A stretch of DNA of 53,550 bases from Myxococcus dinghuensis (GCF_024198235.1 NZ_JAKCFB010000054.1:1-53550); one strand, 5' to 3'; positions 25,744-34,187 are shown, numbered from the stretch's first letter. The notes: generated from the sequence alone by a model not told the origin. Numbers and translations are program-made.

Positions 25744-26607
25744 ATGAACGCCGTCTGGAAGTCCGCGAGCCTGCTGGTCCCTTGTGCCCTGCTCTCCCTG
25801 GGCTGCGGTGGGGAGGACGGTGGGGACGAAGTCGCCACGAAGACCTATACGGTCCGCTTCAGCCCCCAGGTGCGGGGGGAGGCGCTCCTCTGCGGGACGA
25901 GCTACCCCGACATCGGGACGTCGCGCGGCGTCATCGAGCTGGTGGACTTCAAGATGTTCGTGCGCGACGTGACGCTGATTCGCGCCAACGGCGAGCGCCA
26001 GGCGCTGAAGCTGGAGCAGGGGACCCATCAGTTGGAGAGCCTGGCGCTGCTGGACTTCGAGGACGCCACGGGCCTGTGCCGCGGCGGGAACGCGGCGACG
26101 CGCCGCGAGGTGGTGGGCACCGCGCCCGCGCACGACGACTACACGCGGCTGGAGTTCAAGCTGGGCGTGCCCCCGGAGGTGAACCACCTGGACGCGGAGC
26201 TGGCGGCGCCGCCCTTGAGCAACACGTCGATGTGGTGGACGTGGCAGACGGGCTACAAGTTCCTGAAGCTGGACCTCCGCTCGCAGGAGAACGAGACCTT
26301 CTTCTTCCACCTGGGCGCGGTGGGGTGCACGGGGTCGGTGGGGTCGGGCTACTCGTGCACGACGGAGAGCCAGACGACCATCACCCTGACGGACTTCGAC
26401 CCGGAGCAGAGCCAGGTGGTGCTGGACGTGGCGGGGCTGCTGTCGCAGACGGACGTCAACCGCGTGCCGGACGGGCGCACGGACATGATGCCCGGCTGCA
26501 TGTCCAGCGCGAGCGACCCGGAGTGCCCGGCGCTCTTCTCGCAGGTGGGGCTCTCCGTGGACGGCAGTCCGCTGACGGTGCCCACGACGTTCTTCCGCGT
26601 CCGGTGA
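25744..26607 (+). CDS. MbnP-like metallo-mystery-pair lipoprotein, 287 aa
   Basis: The start MNAVWKSASLLV has GGAGG upstream. The signal peptide ends in LLSLGCGG, a lipobox. The mature part opens with the beta-strand VATKTYTVRFSPQV and has the hallmarks of MbnP: LCGTSYPDIGTSRG, FKMFVRDVTLI, ATGLCRGGNAA, a Trp-rich MWWTWQTGYKFLKLD, paired Cys in CTGSVGSGYSC, and PGCMSSASDPECPALF. In characterised pairs MbnP binds copper through a kynurenine made from a Trp by its partner MbnH. MbnH-like di-heme protein is encoded immediately downstream. Envelope location and metal role are inferred from the family. Confidence 0.88.
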   Translation: MNAVWKSASLLVPCALLSLGCGGEDGGDEVATKTYTVRFSPQVRGEALLCGTSYPDIGTSRGVIELVDFKMFVRDVTLIRANGERQALKLEQGTHQLESLALLDFEDATGLCRGGNAATRREVVGTAPAHDDYTRLEFKLGVPPEVNHLDAELAAPPLSNTSMWWTWQTGYKFLKLDLRSQENETFFFHLGAVGCTGSVGSGYSCTTESQTTITLTDFDPEQSQVVLDVAGLLSQTDVNRVPDGRTDMMPGCMSSASDPECPALFSQVGLSVDGSPLTVPTTFFRVR

Positions 26608-26623
26608 CGACGAGGTGATGGCG

Positions 26624-27766
26624 ATGCTCCGCGCATGGAAGGCGACGGCCCTCGGGGGCGTGCTGCTGGTGGCCGGCTGTGGGGGTGGGGACGGGGAGGG
26701 CACGAAGCCTCCTCCGGCCTATGCGTGGAGCCTGCCTCCGGGGTTCCCGGAGCCCTACGTGCCCGAGGACAACCCCATGTCCGCGGAGAAGGTGGAGCTG
26801 GGGCGCCACCTCTTCTACGACAAGCGCCTGTCGGGCAACGGCACCATGGGGTGTGTCTCCTGCCACGAGCAGGCGCGGGCCTTCTCGGACGGGAAGGCCA
26901 CGCCGCTGGGCTCCACGGGCGACCCCGTCGCGCGCAACGCGCCGGGGCTGGCGAACGTGGCCTACCTGGGCACGTACACCTGGGCCAACCCGCTGCTGGA
27001 CACGCTGGAGGCGCAGGTGCTGGTGCCGCTGTTCAACGAGCACCCCACGGAGCTGGGCGCGCTCGAGCTGGACGGGGTGCTCCAGCGGCTGCGCGACGAC
27101 GCGAAGTACCCCGCGCTGTTCCGCGCCGCCTTCCCCGGCGAGGCGGACCCGGTGGGCAAGGCGTCCGTCGTGAAGGCGCTGGCGTCGTTCCAGCGCACGC
27201 TCCTGTCCGGGAGCGCGCCCTACGACCGCTACCTCCAGGGCGACAACACGGCGCTCTCCGCCTCGGCGAAGCGGGGCATGGAGCTGTTCTTCGGGGAGCG
27301 GGCGGAGTGCTACCACTGTCACAGCGGGCGGCACCTGTCGAACTCGTTCCGGTCGAAGGACTCGACCTTCCCGAACATGCAGTTCTTCAACACGGGCCTG
27401 TATGACCTGGACGGGCGCGGCGCGTACCCGCCGGACAACACGGGCCTGTTCGAGTTCACGCAGCTCGCGGTGGACCAGGGGCGCTTCCGCGTCCCGCCGC
27501 TGCGCAACGTGGAGCTGACGCCGCCGTACATGCACGACGGCAGCATCGCCACGCTGGAGGCGGTCATCGACCACTACATGGCCGGCGGGCGCAACGTGGT
27601 GGAGGGGCCGCTGTCGGGGGACGGGCGCGCCAACCCCAACAAGGACCCGCTGGTGCGGCCGTTCGAGTTGGCGGAGTCGGAGCGCGCGGACCTGGTCGCG
27701 TTCCTGAAGAGCCTGACGGACGTGGAGTTCACGCGGGACCCGCGCTTCGCCAACCCCTGGCCGTGA
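26624..27766 (+). CDS. MbnH-like di-heme c-type cytochrome lipoprotein, 380 aa
   Basis: Start choice: the ATG at 26624, eight bases after GAGG; an ATG at 26618 is possible. It has a lipobox VAGCGG, then a di-heme cytochrome-c-peroxidase fold: first heme site CVSCHE near the N-terminus (GNGTMGCVSCHEQARAFSDG), second CYHCHS (AECYHCHSGRHLSN), and the conserved C-terminal VPPLRNVELTPPYMHDGS with a heme-ligand Met. In the MbnP/MbnH pair this enzyme forms a high-valent bis-Fe(IV) state and oxidises a Trp of MbnP. The genes are 16 bp apart, so they form an operon. Confidence 0.9.
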   Translation: MLRAWKATALGGVLLVAGCGGGDGEGTKPPPAYAWSLPPGFPEPYVPEDNPMSAEKVELGRHLFYDKRLSGNGTMGCVSCHEQARAFSDGKATPLGSTGDPVARNAPGLANVAYLGTYTWANPLLDTLEAQVLVPLFNEHPTELGALELDGVLQRLRDDAKYPALFRAAFPGEADPVGKASVVKALASFQRTLLSGSAPYDRYLQGDNTALSASAKRGMELFFGERAECYHCHSGRHLSNSFRSKDSTFPNMQFFNTGLYDLDGRGAYPPDNTGLFEFTQLAVDQGRFRVPPLRNVELTPPYMHDGSIATLEAVIDHYMAGGRNVVEGPLSGDGRANPNKDPLVRPFELAESERADLVAFLKSLTDVEFTRDPRFANPWP

Positions 27767-27778
27767 GCCGGGCCCCTG

Positions 27779-27879
27779 CGGGCTCGTCTCGCGGGGCGAG
27801 GGGACGCACCGCCTTCTCGGAAGTTGGCCTCGGACAGCGGCGGTGGAGGGTGCCCGACACGGGCTCGTCTCGCGGGGCG
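27779..27879. repeat. pair of 20-bp direct repeats
   Basis: CGGGCTCGTCTCGCGGGGCG occurs at 27779-27798 and again at 27860-27879, 81 bp apart, in the intergenic space after the MbnH gene. The surrounding sequence has weak dyad symmetry. Function is unknown; this may be a small dispersed repeat of the genome. Confidence 0.7.
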
Positions 27880-28045
27880 GGGTGAGCGTCCATCAGCGCG
27901 CCCCGCCTCGCCGCGCGGGTGGGCCGCGGACGGGCTTTCCCTTATCTCCGGAGTGAACGCGATACCGGCGGGAGGCCTCTCGCGATGGGGAGGAGCCCGC
28001 ACGGGGGCCTCTTCGGGGGTGTCGCCATGAGCCGGAGCCGTCCGC

Positions 28046-28642
28046 ATGAGCGCGCTGATGACGTGGGGCATGAGGGGGGTGGGGCTCGTCCTGCTCTCCG
28101 AGCTGCTGACCTGCGGTGACGTGGGACGGCTGACGGGCCCGACGGTGGAGGAGGCGGCGCTGTGGCCCCGGCCCACGGAGCGGTTGTTGCTCACGTGCTC
28201 GAGCGGCGAGGCGGAGGCGCGCTACGAGCGGGGCGTGCGGAACACGCCGGGGGACAGCGTGGTGTCGTTCTCCGCGCGGATGAGCGACTGCGTGGCGGTG
28301 CTGGGCTCGGCGGTGAAGTCCGCGACGCTGGGGTCGGGAGGGCCGAGCATGGCGCGCGGCATCTCCTGCGCGGACCTGGCGCGCGCGGGCGTGGGGCGGC
28401 AGGTGGTGACGTGGAACACGGCGGAGACCTCGACGTTGTTGATGGGGCGCTCGCGGGTCTCCATCGAGGGGGCGGTGACGGTCGTCACCCAGACGGGCAC
28501 GGTGCTGTCGGGCAAGTACGAGGGCGCCACCGCCGTGCGCACCGCCACCTTCCCGCGCGGCGACATCGAGGCGGGCTGTCTGTCCGAGCAGGGCCTCACC
28601 CGGCTGCGCGGGCAGGTGACCCTGAGCATGACCTATCCCTGA
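28046..28642 (+). CDS. exported hypothetical protein, 198 aa
   Basis: The start MSALMTWGMRGVG is followed by a hydrophobic VGLVLLSELLTCG segment that could be a signal peptide (with possible lipidation at Cys23). The rest is a beta-rich domain with several Cys (LLLTCSSG, MSDCVAVLG, GISCADLA, EAGCLSEQG) and a repetitive strand-turn pattern (RVSIEGAVTVVTQTGTVLSG). I do not recognise the family. It is followed 51 bp later by another lipoprotein gene on the same strand. Confidence 0.65.
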   Translation: MSALMTWGMRGVGLVLLSELLTCGDVGRLTGPTVEEAALWPRPTERLLLTCSSGEAEARYERGVRNTPGDSVVSFSARMSDCVAVLGSAVKSATLGSGGPSMARGISCADLARAGVGRQVVTWNTAETSTLLMGRSRVSIEGAVTVVTQTGTVLSGKYEGATAVRTATFPRGDIEAGCLSEQGLTRLRGQVTLSMTYP

Positions 28643-28693
28643 CGCGGGACTGTCTGGAAAGGGATTGAGGAGGCGCGGTAGGTTCCCGCGCGC

Positions 28694-29776
28694 ATGCGAA
28701 AATCCTTCGTGCTGTTGGTGTCGGTGTTGGCGTGGACCACGGGGTGTGCCCATTCCTGGGTGCCCTCGCTTCCGGCGGGGCACGGGCAGCTCTCCCGTGC
28801 GTTCGGGCATCATCTGGACCCGGAGGCGGAGCCTCGGGAGGCCTTCCAGCCAGTTCCTCCGACGCTGTTCAATCCCAAGGCGGGTGGAGGCGTGACCCAG
28901 GAGGCGGCCCGCGCCGGCTTCGAGTCGGCGGTGGCCCTGTTGAAGGGCGCGCCGACGGAGGCCCAGGTGCGGCAGGCGTCGGTGTCGCTCTCGGTCGCTT
29001 GTGTCGCGGACGTGTTCGAGGCCTGCGCGTACCTGCGCGCGAACTTCCAGAAGCCGCAGCGTATCGAGGGGCCGCGTCCCGTGGATCCTCCCCGGGAGAT
29101 GTTCATGACCCGGGAGCCGCAGGTGGCCGTCATCCAGGGGCGCGTCGACACGGATGGCTTCGCGCGCGACCTCCGCGTGCTCGAGTCCCCCGTCACGGGG
29201 TATGCGGAGGCGGTCGCGAAGCAGTTGTCTGAGACGCGGTTCCAACCCGCGACGCTCGCGGGCCATCCCATTGCGTACACCTATTCGTTCCACCTCTTCC
29301 TGCGGTTCCAGCTCGACGGCATGACGACGGAAAAGGAGCTGGCGCTGGCGCGGAGGCGGGCAGACCAGTTCACGGAGAGCACCGTCGCGTGGACGCATCT
29401 GGCGAGGATGCTCGCGGACCAGACGCCGGAGGGGCCGGACTACGTGGAGGCCCTGCGCCGGCTGAACGTGTTGCTGCCGGCGTACTGGTGGTCCGCGGGG
29501 GAGCTGGCGTGGCACCACGTGCAGGCGGGGCGTTACGCGGAGGCGGAGCCGCTGGCGCGGACGGCCCGGCAGATGGCGCCGGACAACCCCTATGTGCTGG
29601 AGACCACCGCGGCGCTGTGGCGGAACACGGGGCGCTGCGCGGAGGCGCTGGTGGACCAGCAGGCGGCCGTGACGAAGCTCCACGAGGCGTGGCCCCAGGC
29701 GGAGCGGGAGCGCTTCCAGCGGACGCTCGCGGATTATCAGCGGGAGTGCGCGGCGGAGGCGAAGTCCGTGCCCTGA
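28694..29776 (+). CDS. lipoprotein with TonB C-terminal-like and TPR-like regions, 360 aa
   Basis: A signal peptide ending AWTTGCAH gives lipidation at Cys18. Residues about 140-205 resemble the TonB C-terminal fold (VAVIQGRVDTDGFARDLRVL, AVAKQLSETRFQPATLAGHP, YTYSFHLFLRF). The C-terminal third is helical with TPR-like spacing (WTHLARMLADQ, AGELAWHHVQAGRYAEAEPL, ALWRNTGRCAEAL). Either an envelope scaffold or a partner of TonB-type transport is possible. I cannot assign a substrate. Confidence 0.75.
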   Translation: MRKSFVLLVSVLAWTTGCAHSWVPSLPAGHGQLSRAFGHHLDPEAEPREAFQPVPPTLFNPKAGGGVTQEAARAGFESAVALLKGAPTEAQVRQASVSLSVACVADVFEACAYLRANFQKPQRIEGPRPVDPPREMFMTREPQVAVIQGRVDTDGFARDLRVLESPVTGYAEAVAKQLSETRFQPATLAGHPIAYTYSFHLFLRFQLDGMTTEKELALARRRADQFTESTVAWTHLARMLADQTPEGPDYVEALRRLNVLLPAYWWSAGELAWHHVQAGRYAEAEPLARTARQMAPDNPYVLETTAALWRNTGRCAEALVDQQAAVTKLHEAWPQAERERFQRTLADYQRECAAEAKSVP

Positions 29777-30074
29777 GGCGCTCATGTCGTCTGGAGGCCC
29801 ACGACGCGCGAGGTGACGTGGGCTTCCGCGAGGCGTGATGCGGGACGTCGGCTCGCGCGGGTCGAGGCGGTGGCGCGAGGGCTGCTCTGGAGTTGGGGAC
29901 GCGAACGGACCTGGCGGGGTGGTGCGTTCGTTCGGGGCGGGCCCATCCGACGGGGGGGCCGTGCCTGCGTGGCGTGTTCGCGCGGGCGGGTGGGGGATGT
30001 GACAGCGTCGGAGCTGTTGGGGATGATTCCGGGCGCACCGCGTGTGGTGGTGCGCGCTCCCGAGGTCTCCCGTC

Positions 30075-30908
30075 ATGCACAGCTTCGCTCCACGCGTCCG
30101 TTCGTCGGGTGTCCCTTCCACGGTGCAGCGCGAGGCGCGGGGGGCGGGAGACGGTGGCGCGCTGGGGACATTGGCGGAGCGCCTCAACCAGCGTCCGGTG
30201 GTGCAGGCGCAGATGCAGCTCCAGCGCGCGTTCGACGGACGGGCCCGGGGGACGGCCGTGCAGCGGGTGGCGGCGCCCGGGCCGGCGGTGACGTGGGGGA
30301 GCGGGCCGGTCGTCCAGCGCACGAGTGACAGCGAGGACGAGGTCCCGGACGCGGACCCGTCGCGCTACGCGGAGTTCGACCGCATGGCGCACGAGGAGTT
30401 CCTGCGCAATCCCATCTATCAGCAGTGGGTGGCGCAGATCCTGTCGCAAGGGTCGGTCAACATCAGCACCGCGAACACGGACGCGGATGCGCCCCTGGCC
30501 TCGTGGAGTCCCCTGGCGCGGCAGGTCCTCATCCAGGAGCGCATCGGTCCTTCGCCCCGCCGCGCGAGCATGATGGCCTTCGAGCTGACCAATGCCTTGC
30601 AGACGCCGCGCACGGACGCGCTGAAGGCCCGGGCGATGGCGCACGAGTTCGAGGGACGGTCCGAGGCCAGCGACACGCTGTACGCTCGCGAGGCGGAGCG
30701 CTCCGAGTACGACGGCCTGTCCATGCACCACCAGATGATGGCGCACGGCATCCAGCAGCTGGGGTGGCCCGCGGCGCTCGACACCTACGGAGCGAAGCTG
30801 CAACCGGGAGGGGTGTGGGACACGTTCGAGAAGTACCTGGCCCAGCAGGAGCGGACCGGTCACACGAACAGGCATCGCTCCAACTACAACTCCTGGGTCT
30901 TCGGCTGA
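30075..30908 (+). CDS. candidate injected effector: N-terminal VQR/NxRPVVQ segments plus novel C-terminal domain, 277 aa
   Basis: The start MHSFAPRVRSSG is taken; no signal peptide is present. The first ~85 residues are low-complexity and hydrophilic with the repeated motifs LAERLNQRPVVQAQMQLQRA, AVQRVAAPG and PVVQRTSD. Such NxxPxVxxQ/VQR leaders are what I associate with effectors of extracellular contractile injection systems and DUF4157-type proteins. The C-terminal domain (about 95-277) has acidic and His residues in a helical setting: MAFELTNALQTP, AMAHEF, EAERSEYDGLSMHHQ, MAHGIQQLGW. These might form a metal site. No immunity gene lies directly beside it. Function is inferred only from layout. 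The 298 bp upstream show no recognised feature. Confidence 0.6.
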   Translation: MHSFAPRVRSSGVPSTVQREARGAGDGGALGTLAERLNQRPVVQAQMQLQRAFDGRARGTAVQRVAAPGPAVTWGSGPVVQRTSDSEDEVPDADPSRYAEFDRMAHEEFLRNPIYQQWVAQILSQGSVNISTANTDADAPLASWSPLARQVLIQERIGPSPRRASMMAFELTNALQTPRTDALKARAMAHEFEGRSEASDTLYAREAERSEYDGLSMHHQMMAHGIQQLGWPAALDTYGAKLQPGGVWDTFEKYLAQQERTGHTNRHRSNYNSWVFG

Positions 30909-30949
30909 GCCGAGCGGAGGCGTGCTCCGCCCGGCGGTGAGTCCGACGG

Positions 30950-31300
30950 CTAGCAGTTCTGCGTGCATTCCGTCACGGTCGTGCTGGGACGGGTCGTCGC
31001 GCTGCTCCCGCAGACGTACTGTTCAATGCACTCCTGCCGGTACCACTGGGTGCCGGCCTTGTACTGCTTGCAGGTCCAGTACTTCCACCGGTACGTGCCG
31101 CCGGTGCAGGCCGGGTCCGAGTAGCCGCCCGAGCCCCAGTCGCGACAAGCGTACTGGTACGTGCCCACCTGGCAGACGCGCTGCTCCACATCCCCCACGG
31201 CGACTTCCGGCTCCTGCGCCTCCGTCTCGGCGCCACCACAGGCGCTCATGCAGGCCACCACCGCCCCCAGGAACAACGAACGCACGAAGTGCTTCGACAT
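30950..31300 (-). CDS. small Cys-rich lipoprotein, 116 aa
   Basis: A signal peptide with lipobox VACMSACGG (lipidated Cys21) is followed by an acidic linker (AETEAQEPEVAVGDVEQ) and a compact Cys-rich domain: CQVGTYQYACRDWG, DPACTGG, YWTCKQYKAG, RQECIEQYVCG, TECTQNC. Ten Cys in about 75 residues suggest several disulfides. It is encoded downstream of the SitI gene on the same strand, with three phased 10-bp repeats in the spacer. Function unknown. Confidence 0.75.
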   Translation of the reverse strand: MSKHFVRSLFLGAVVACMSACGGAETEAQEPEVAVGDVEQRVCQVGTYQYACRDWGSGGYSDPACTGGTYRWKYWTCKQYKAGTQWYRQECIEQYVCGSSATTRPSTTVTECTQNC

Positions 31301-31410
31301 GGTTCGACTCCATCGGTTGTGTGTCTGCCCGCCGGGTACGCCCGTCCTCTCAGGAAAGACGGGGCGTGTCCGTCGGGTGGCGGACTTATCCCAGACATCT
31401 CGACGGACGG

Positions 31411-31440
31411 CGGATTAAGCGCAATTAAGTGCGATTAACG
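31411..31440 (-). promoter_or_regulatory. three phased 10-bp ATTAA repeats
   Basis: Three consecutive 10-bp units, CGGATTAAGC, GCAATTAAGT and GCGATTAACG, place an ATTAA core on the same helical face. They lie 111 bp upstream of the Cys-rich lipoprotein start and 26 bp after the SitI stop. In such GC-rich DNA this is a good candidate for a regulator or UP-like binding array. Confidence 0.6.
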
Positions 31441-31465
31441 GCCCGGGGGCGACGCAGGTGGTCCG

Positions 31466-31924
31466 TTACAGATTGGGCAACGGTTGCGTCACGTACGGCA
31501 TGTGGGCGAGCGCGAGGCGCTCAGGAGTCCAGATACCGGTACTCGAATCGAGTCGGAGGTTCCCTGCTTGCCTGAGCAGCAGCACGTTCTCTCCTCCGAA
31601 GAGGAGCACTGCATCACCGGACTCCTGGCGAAGGATGGTCAGCACGCCACGCAGGAGGACCGTGATGGCGGTGTGTCGCTGCTCCGCGTCCACCCAGAAC
31701 TGGAGGTCCACGGATGGGGAGATGCCCAGTTCCTCCTTCATCAGGGTCTGGCTCTCACGGGCGACGGGGCCCGCGGCGAAAAGGAACCCGGGCCCTGGAA
31801 TCGCCGCATCGTCCCCGGGCCTGGATGCGTCGGGCTGCTTCAGGCCAAGCGCGTCGCAGGCGACCGCGAGCACCCGCTCGGGCGTCAGCGCAGTGTCGAT
31901 GCGGAAGTTGTAGTCCAGCGACAT
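31466..31924 (-). CDS. SitI3-like immunity protein, 152 aa
   Basis: The protein begins MSLDYNFRIDTALTPERVLA, a pattern I associate with the SitI3 family. It continues with strands LQFWVDAEQRHTAITVLLRG and GDAVLLFGGENVLLLRQ, and a C-terminal GIWTPERLALAHMPY. It is cytosolic, lacking a signal peptide. It starts 15 bp after the SitA toxin stop, so the pair is cotranscribed. It should bind and neutralise the CdiA-like C-terminal domain of that toxin, protecting the cell and its clonal siblings. The family assignment is from memory. Confidence 0.8.
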   Translation of the reverse strand: MSLDYNFRIDTALTPERVLAVACDALGLKQPDASRPGDDAAIPGPGFLFAAGPVARESQTLMKEELGISPSVDLQFWVDAEQRHTAITVLLRGVLTILRQESGDAVLLFGGENVLLLRQAGNLRLDSSTGIWTPERLALAHMPYVTQPLPNL

Positions 31925-31939
31925 GGCGAAGCTCCCGAG

Positions 31940-33469
31940 CTAGGGCCAGAGCGAGAGGATAGTGCCTTCTCTCGTGACGACCAGCACCTCCTTCAGTCGC
32001 GGCATCGGCCAGTCGAGGAACTGTCGACGGAGCGCGGAGAGATCGACTCCGCTGTCCCGGAGATTGAGCACGATTCGATCTGCCTGCATGGATTTCGAAG
32101 GCGGGTTGACCTTCGTGTCGTTGATGACGGACCAGATGCTACGAGGATTCGAGGTGCTCGGAGCGTAGTTGTCGAAGATGCGCTCCTCGATGCGGAAATC
32201 GGGCCTCCGCGTGGTGCCCGTGACCTGTGGCCGCTGCTCCACCTTGAAACCTGCCTTGGCCAACAGCTCCGCGGATTCATTCTCCCGCGTCAGTGAGCGG
32301 ACGGTCGCCTGGTCATCATCGGGAGAGATGCGAGGGCGGTGACCACTCGGAGTCGCGGTGGGATCTGGCGGGCTCGATGGGGTGGTAGGGGCTTCCTCAG
32401 GGGGCTGTGGAGTGCCCATGCCGCTGTGAGGGTTGCCCCGCCCTGGAGGCTGAGTGGCGGACATCGCGACCGCATCGGGGGCGACTGCAATGATGAGCGC
32501 GCCTTCCGCGGAGATGGCAACCGCTCCGACCTGCCCCACGGCTGCCAGGTTGAAGCCACCCTGTTGTGCGGCCATCTGGGAAGCCTGGGCGTAGCCAGGT
32601 AACGAGGGGGTCTTGGCGGCCAGCCCCAACGTGCTGCCTATCGCGGCGGTTGTCAGCATGACGAAGGCGCGTGCCGTGTTGACGCCGAGGATCTCGCCGT
32701 ATCGTTCGCCCGCGGCACTCACCTCACCGAATGTCGTGGCGACCCGGGTCTCGTCCGACAGACGAATCCATCCACGAATGAGGCCCACCACCGCGTCCAC
32801 GCCCAGCCAGGCGATGAGGCTCGCTGTCAGGACAGCGGCTGCGCCCTTGGAGAGCGGTTCGGGAAGGACCCAAAGCGACAGGTACACGGCCATGGAGATG
32901 GCGATGGTCGCCTGCACGGCGACTGGGTCCGCCATGTCCTCGAGCGCTTCGGCGGTCTCGTCCCAGACGGAGTCCAGGGCAATGGAAAGCGCCAGGGTCC
33001 GTCGGCCGTCCTCTCCCAACGAGATGTCCGGACCGAGCAGTCGCAGACAATCTCCGGGTGTCCCCTTGCTCTTGCACCACGCTCCATACGCGTTGACCAG
33101 CTCGGCTTCAGCGGCGGATGGAGGCGAGTGTCCCTGTCGCCGTGCTGGATTCTCCTCCGCTGTTGTGGATGCGAGCCTCAGTCGTTTGGAAGGGACAGCC
33201 CTCGGGTTGTCCCAGGGCGCGTTCGACAGGAGTCGATGAGCGAAGAGGCGTGGCGAGGACGCGGGCCGCACATCCTGCGCCAGCTTCGCCATGGCGTCCT
33301 CGAAGTCGTCGTCATCCACCTCCACCGGTTCCATCGGGCGTGGAATGAACGAGAGCGGGGGGCCATGTCCCGTTTCCAGACGTACGACCCTCGTGGCGCC
33401 TCCACACCCCATGACCATGCAGGCGAAGATCCACGACAACCCCCAACGCAAGAGACCTGGCACGCGCAT
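31940..33469 (-). CDS. SitA-type lipoprotein toxin with CdiA-like tRNase C-terminus, 509 aa
   Basis: The signal peptide ends in lipobox MVMGCGG (Cys22), which anchors the protein in the outer membrane for TraA/TraB-mediated exchange between kin. After a disordered stretch comes the conserved SitA body with hydrophobic helices (AVLTASLIAWLGVDAVVGLI) and GERYGEILGVNTARAF...IGSTLGLAAK. A Pro-rich linker (about 350-390) leads to the toxic domain of ~113 residues: NESAELLAKAGFKVEQ, RRPDFRIEERIFDNYAPSTS, KSMQADRIVLNL, FLDWPMPRLKEVLVV. That matches the CdiA C-terminal tRNase family, with an Asp-Phe-x-Ile and Lys/Gln nuclease-like core. No sitB gene precedes it. Confidence 0.85.
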   Translation of the reverse strand: MRVPGLLRWGLSWIFACMVMGCGGATRVVRLETGHGPPLSFIPRPMEPVEVDDDDFEDAMAKLAQDVRPASSPRLFAHRLLSNAPWDNPRAVPSKRLRLASTTAEENPARRQGHSPPSAAEAELVNAYGAWCKSKGTPGDCLRLLGPDISLGEDGRRTLALSIALDSVWDETAEALEDMADPVAVQATIAISMAVYLSLWVLPEPLSKGAAAVLTASLIAWLGVDAVVGLIRGWIRLSDETRVATTFGEVSAAGERYGEILGVNTARAFVMLTTAAIGSTLGLAAKTPSLPGYAQASQMAAQQGGFNLAAVGQVGAVAISAEGALIIAVAPDAVAMSATQPPGRGNPHSGMGTPQPPEEAPTTPSSPPDPTATPSGHRPRISPDDDQATVRSLTRENESAELLAKAGFKVEQRPQVTGTTRRPDFRIEERIFDNYAPSTSNPRSIWSVINDTKVNPPSKSMQADRIVLNLRDSGVDLSALRRQFLDWPMPRLKEVLVVTREGTILSLWP

Positions 33470-33571
33470 CCCCCAGTAGGGTTGTCAGCAAAGACCGGTG
33501 CGTAGCGAGCGTCCAGGACGCCGCAGGTCTGCTGAAGCCCATCGTGCCCTGAGTCACCGCGCCCGCGTCAC

Positions 33572-34132
33572 CTATCGCGACGGGGGATACTTCTGGAGCT
33601 TTCGCTGGAGCGAGCGTCGGTGGATGCCGAGCTTGCGTGCCGCCTCGGAGATGTTGCCGTTGCAGTCCGCGAGCACGCGGTGGATGTGCTCCCACTCGGC
33701 TCGCGCGAGCGATGGCGCCTCGAACGTCTCCGGCGCCGCCAGCGAGGGCTCCCCCGACGCGCGCTCGAAGGCCGCGAGGATGTCGTCCACGTCCGCCGGC
33801 TTGGGCAGGTAGTTCACCGCCCCCAACCGGATCGCATCCACCGTCGTCGCGATGCTCCCGTACCCCGTCAGCACGATGGCCCGCGTGGAGGCATCCACCG
33901 CCAGCAAATCCCTCACCACCTCCAGGCCACTCTTGCCCGGCATGCGCAGGTCCACCACCGCGTACTCCGGGGACTCGCGCCGCGCGGCGGTCAGGGCCTC
34001 CTCGTGGTCCCCCGCCGTCGTCACCTCCCAGCCCCGCTCGCGGAACGCCCGCGCCAGCCGCTCCCGCAACGTCGCGTCGTCGTCCACCAGCAGCAGGCTC
34101 GGGTGCTGCCCGCCACTTGCTCCCACGCTCAT
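33572..34132 (-). CDS. RegA/PrrA-type redox response regulator, 186 aa
   Basis: Receiver domain with LLLVDDDATLRER, phosphoacceptor Asp61 in AVVDLRMPGKSGLE, Thr in IVLTGYGS and Lys111 in NYLPKPADVDD. A Pro-rich linker leads to a Fis-type HTH: NGNISEAARKLGIHRRSLQRKL (about 158-179), the invariant RegA/PrrA DNA-binding helix as I remember it. The start MSVGASGG is chosen; ten extra residues are possible. The cognate kinase gene lies immediately upstream in the same operon (55-bp gap). RegA homologues switch respiration, photosynthesis and nitrogen genes with redox state; target genes here are unknown. Confidence 0.92.
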   Translation of the reverse strand: MSVGASGGQHPSLLLVDDDATLRERLARAFRERGWEVTTAGDHEEALTAARRESPEYAVVDLRMPGKSGLEVVRDLLAVDASTRAIVLTGYGSIATTVDAIRLGAVNYLPKPADVDDILAAFERASGEPSLAAPETFEAPSLARAEWEHIHRVLADCNGNISEAARKLGIHRRSLQRKLQKYPPSR

Positions 34133-34187
34133 GGCGCTCCTCTCCCGCGAGCGACACCCCACACCCCATGGCCGGACGCCACGGCCC

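Noticed and set aside
25281..25838. 185-aa minus-strand frame before the MbnP gene
   Set aside because: Arg/Pro/Gly-rich with no start context or domain; it overlaps the MbnP start and looks like GC-rich noise.
29370..30968. 532-aa minus-strand frame over the lipoprotein and effector genes
   Set aside because: Low-complexity His/Arg/Pro content; the plus-strand genes have signal peptide or motif support.
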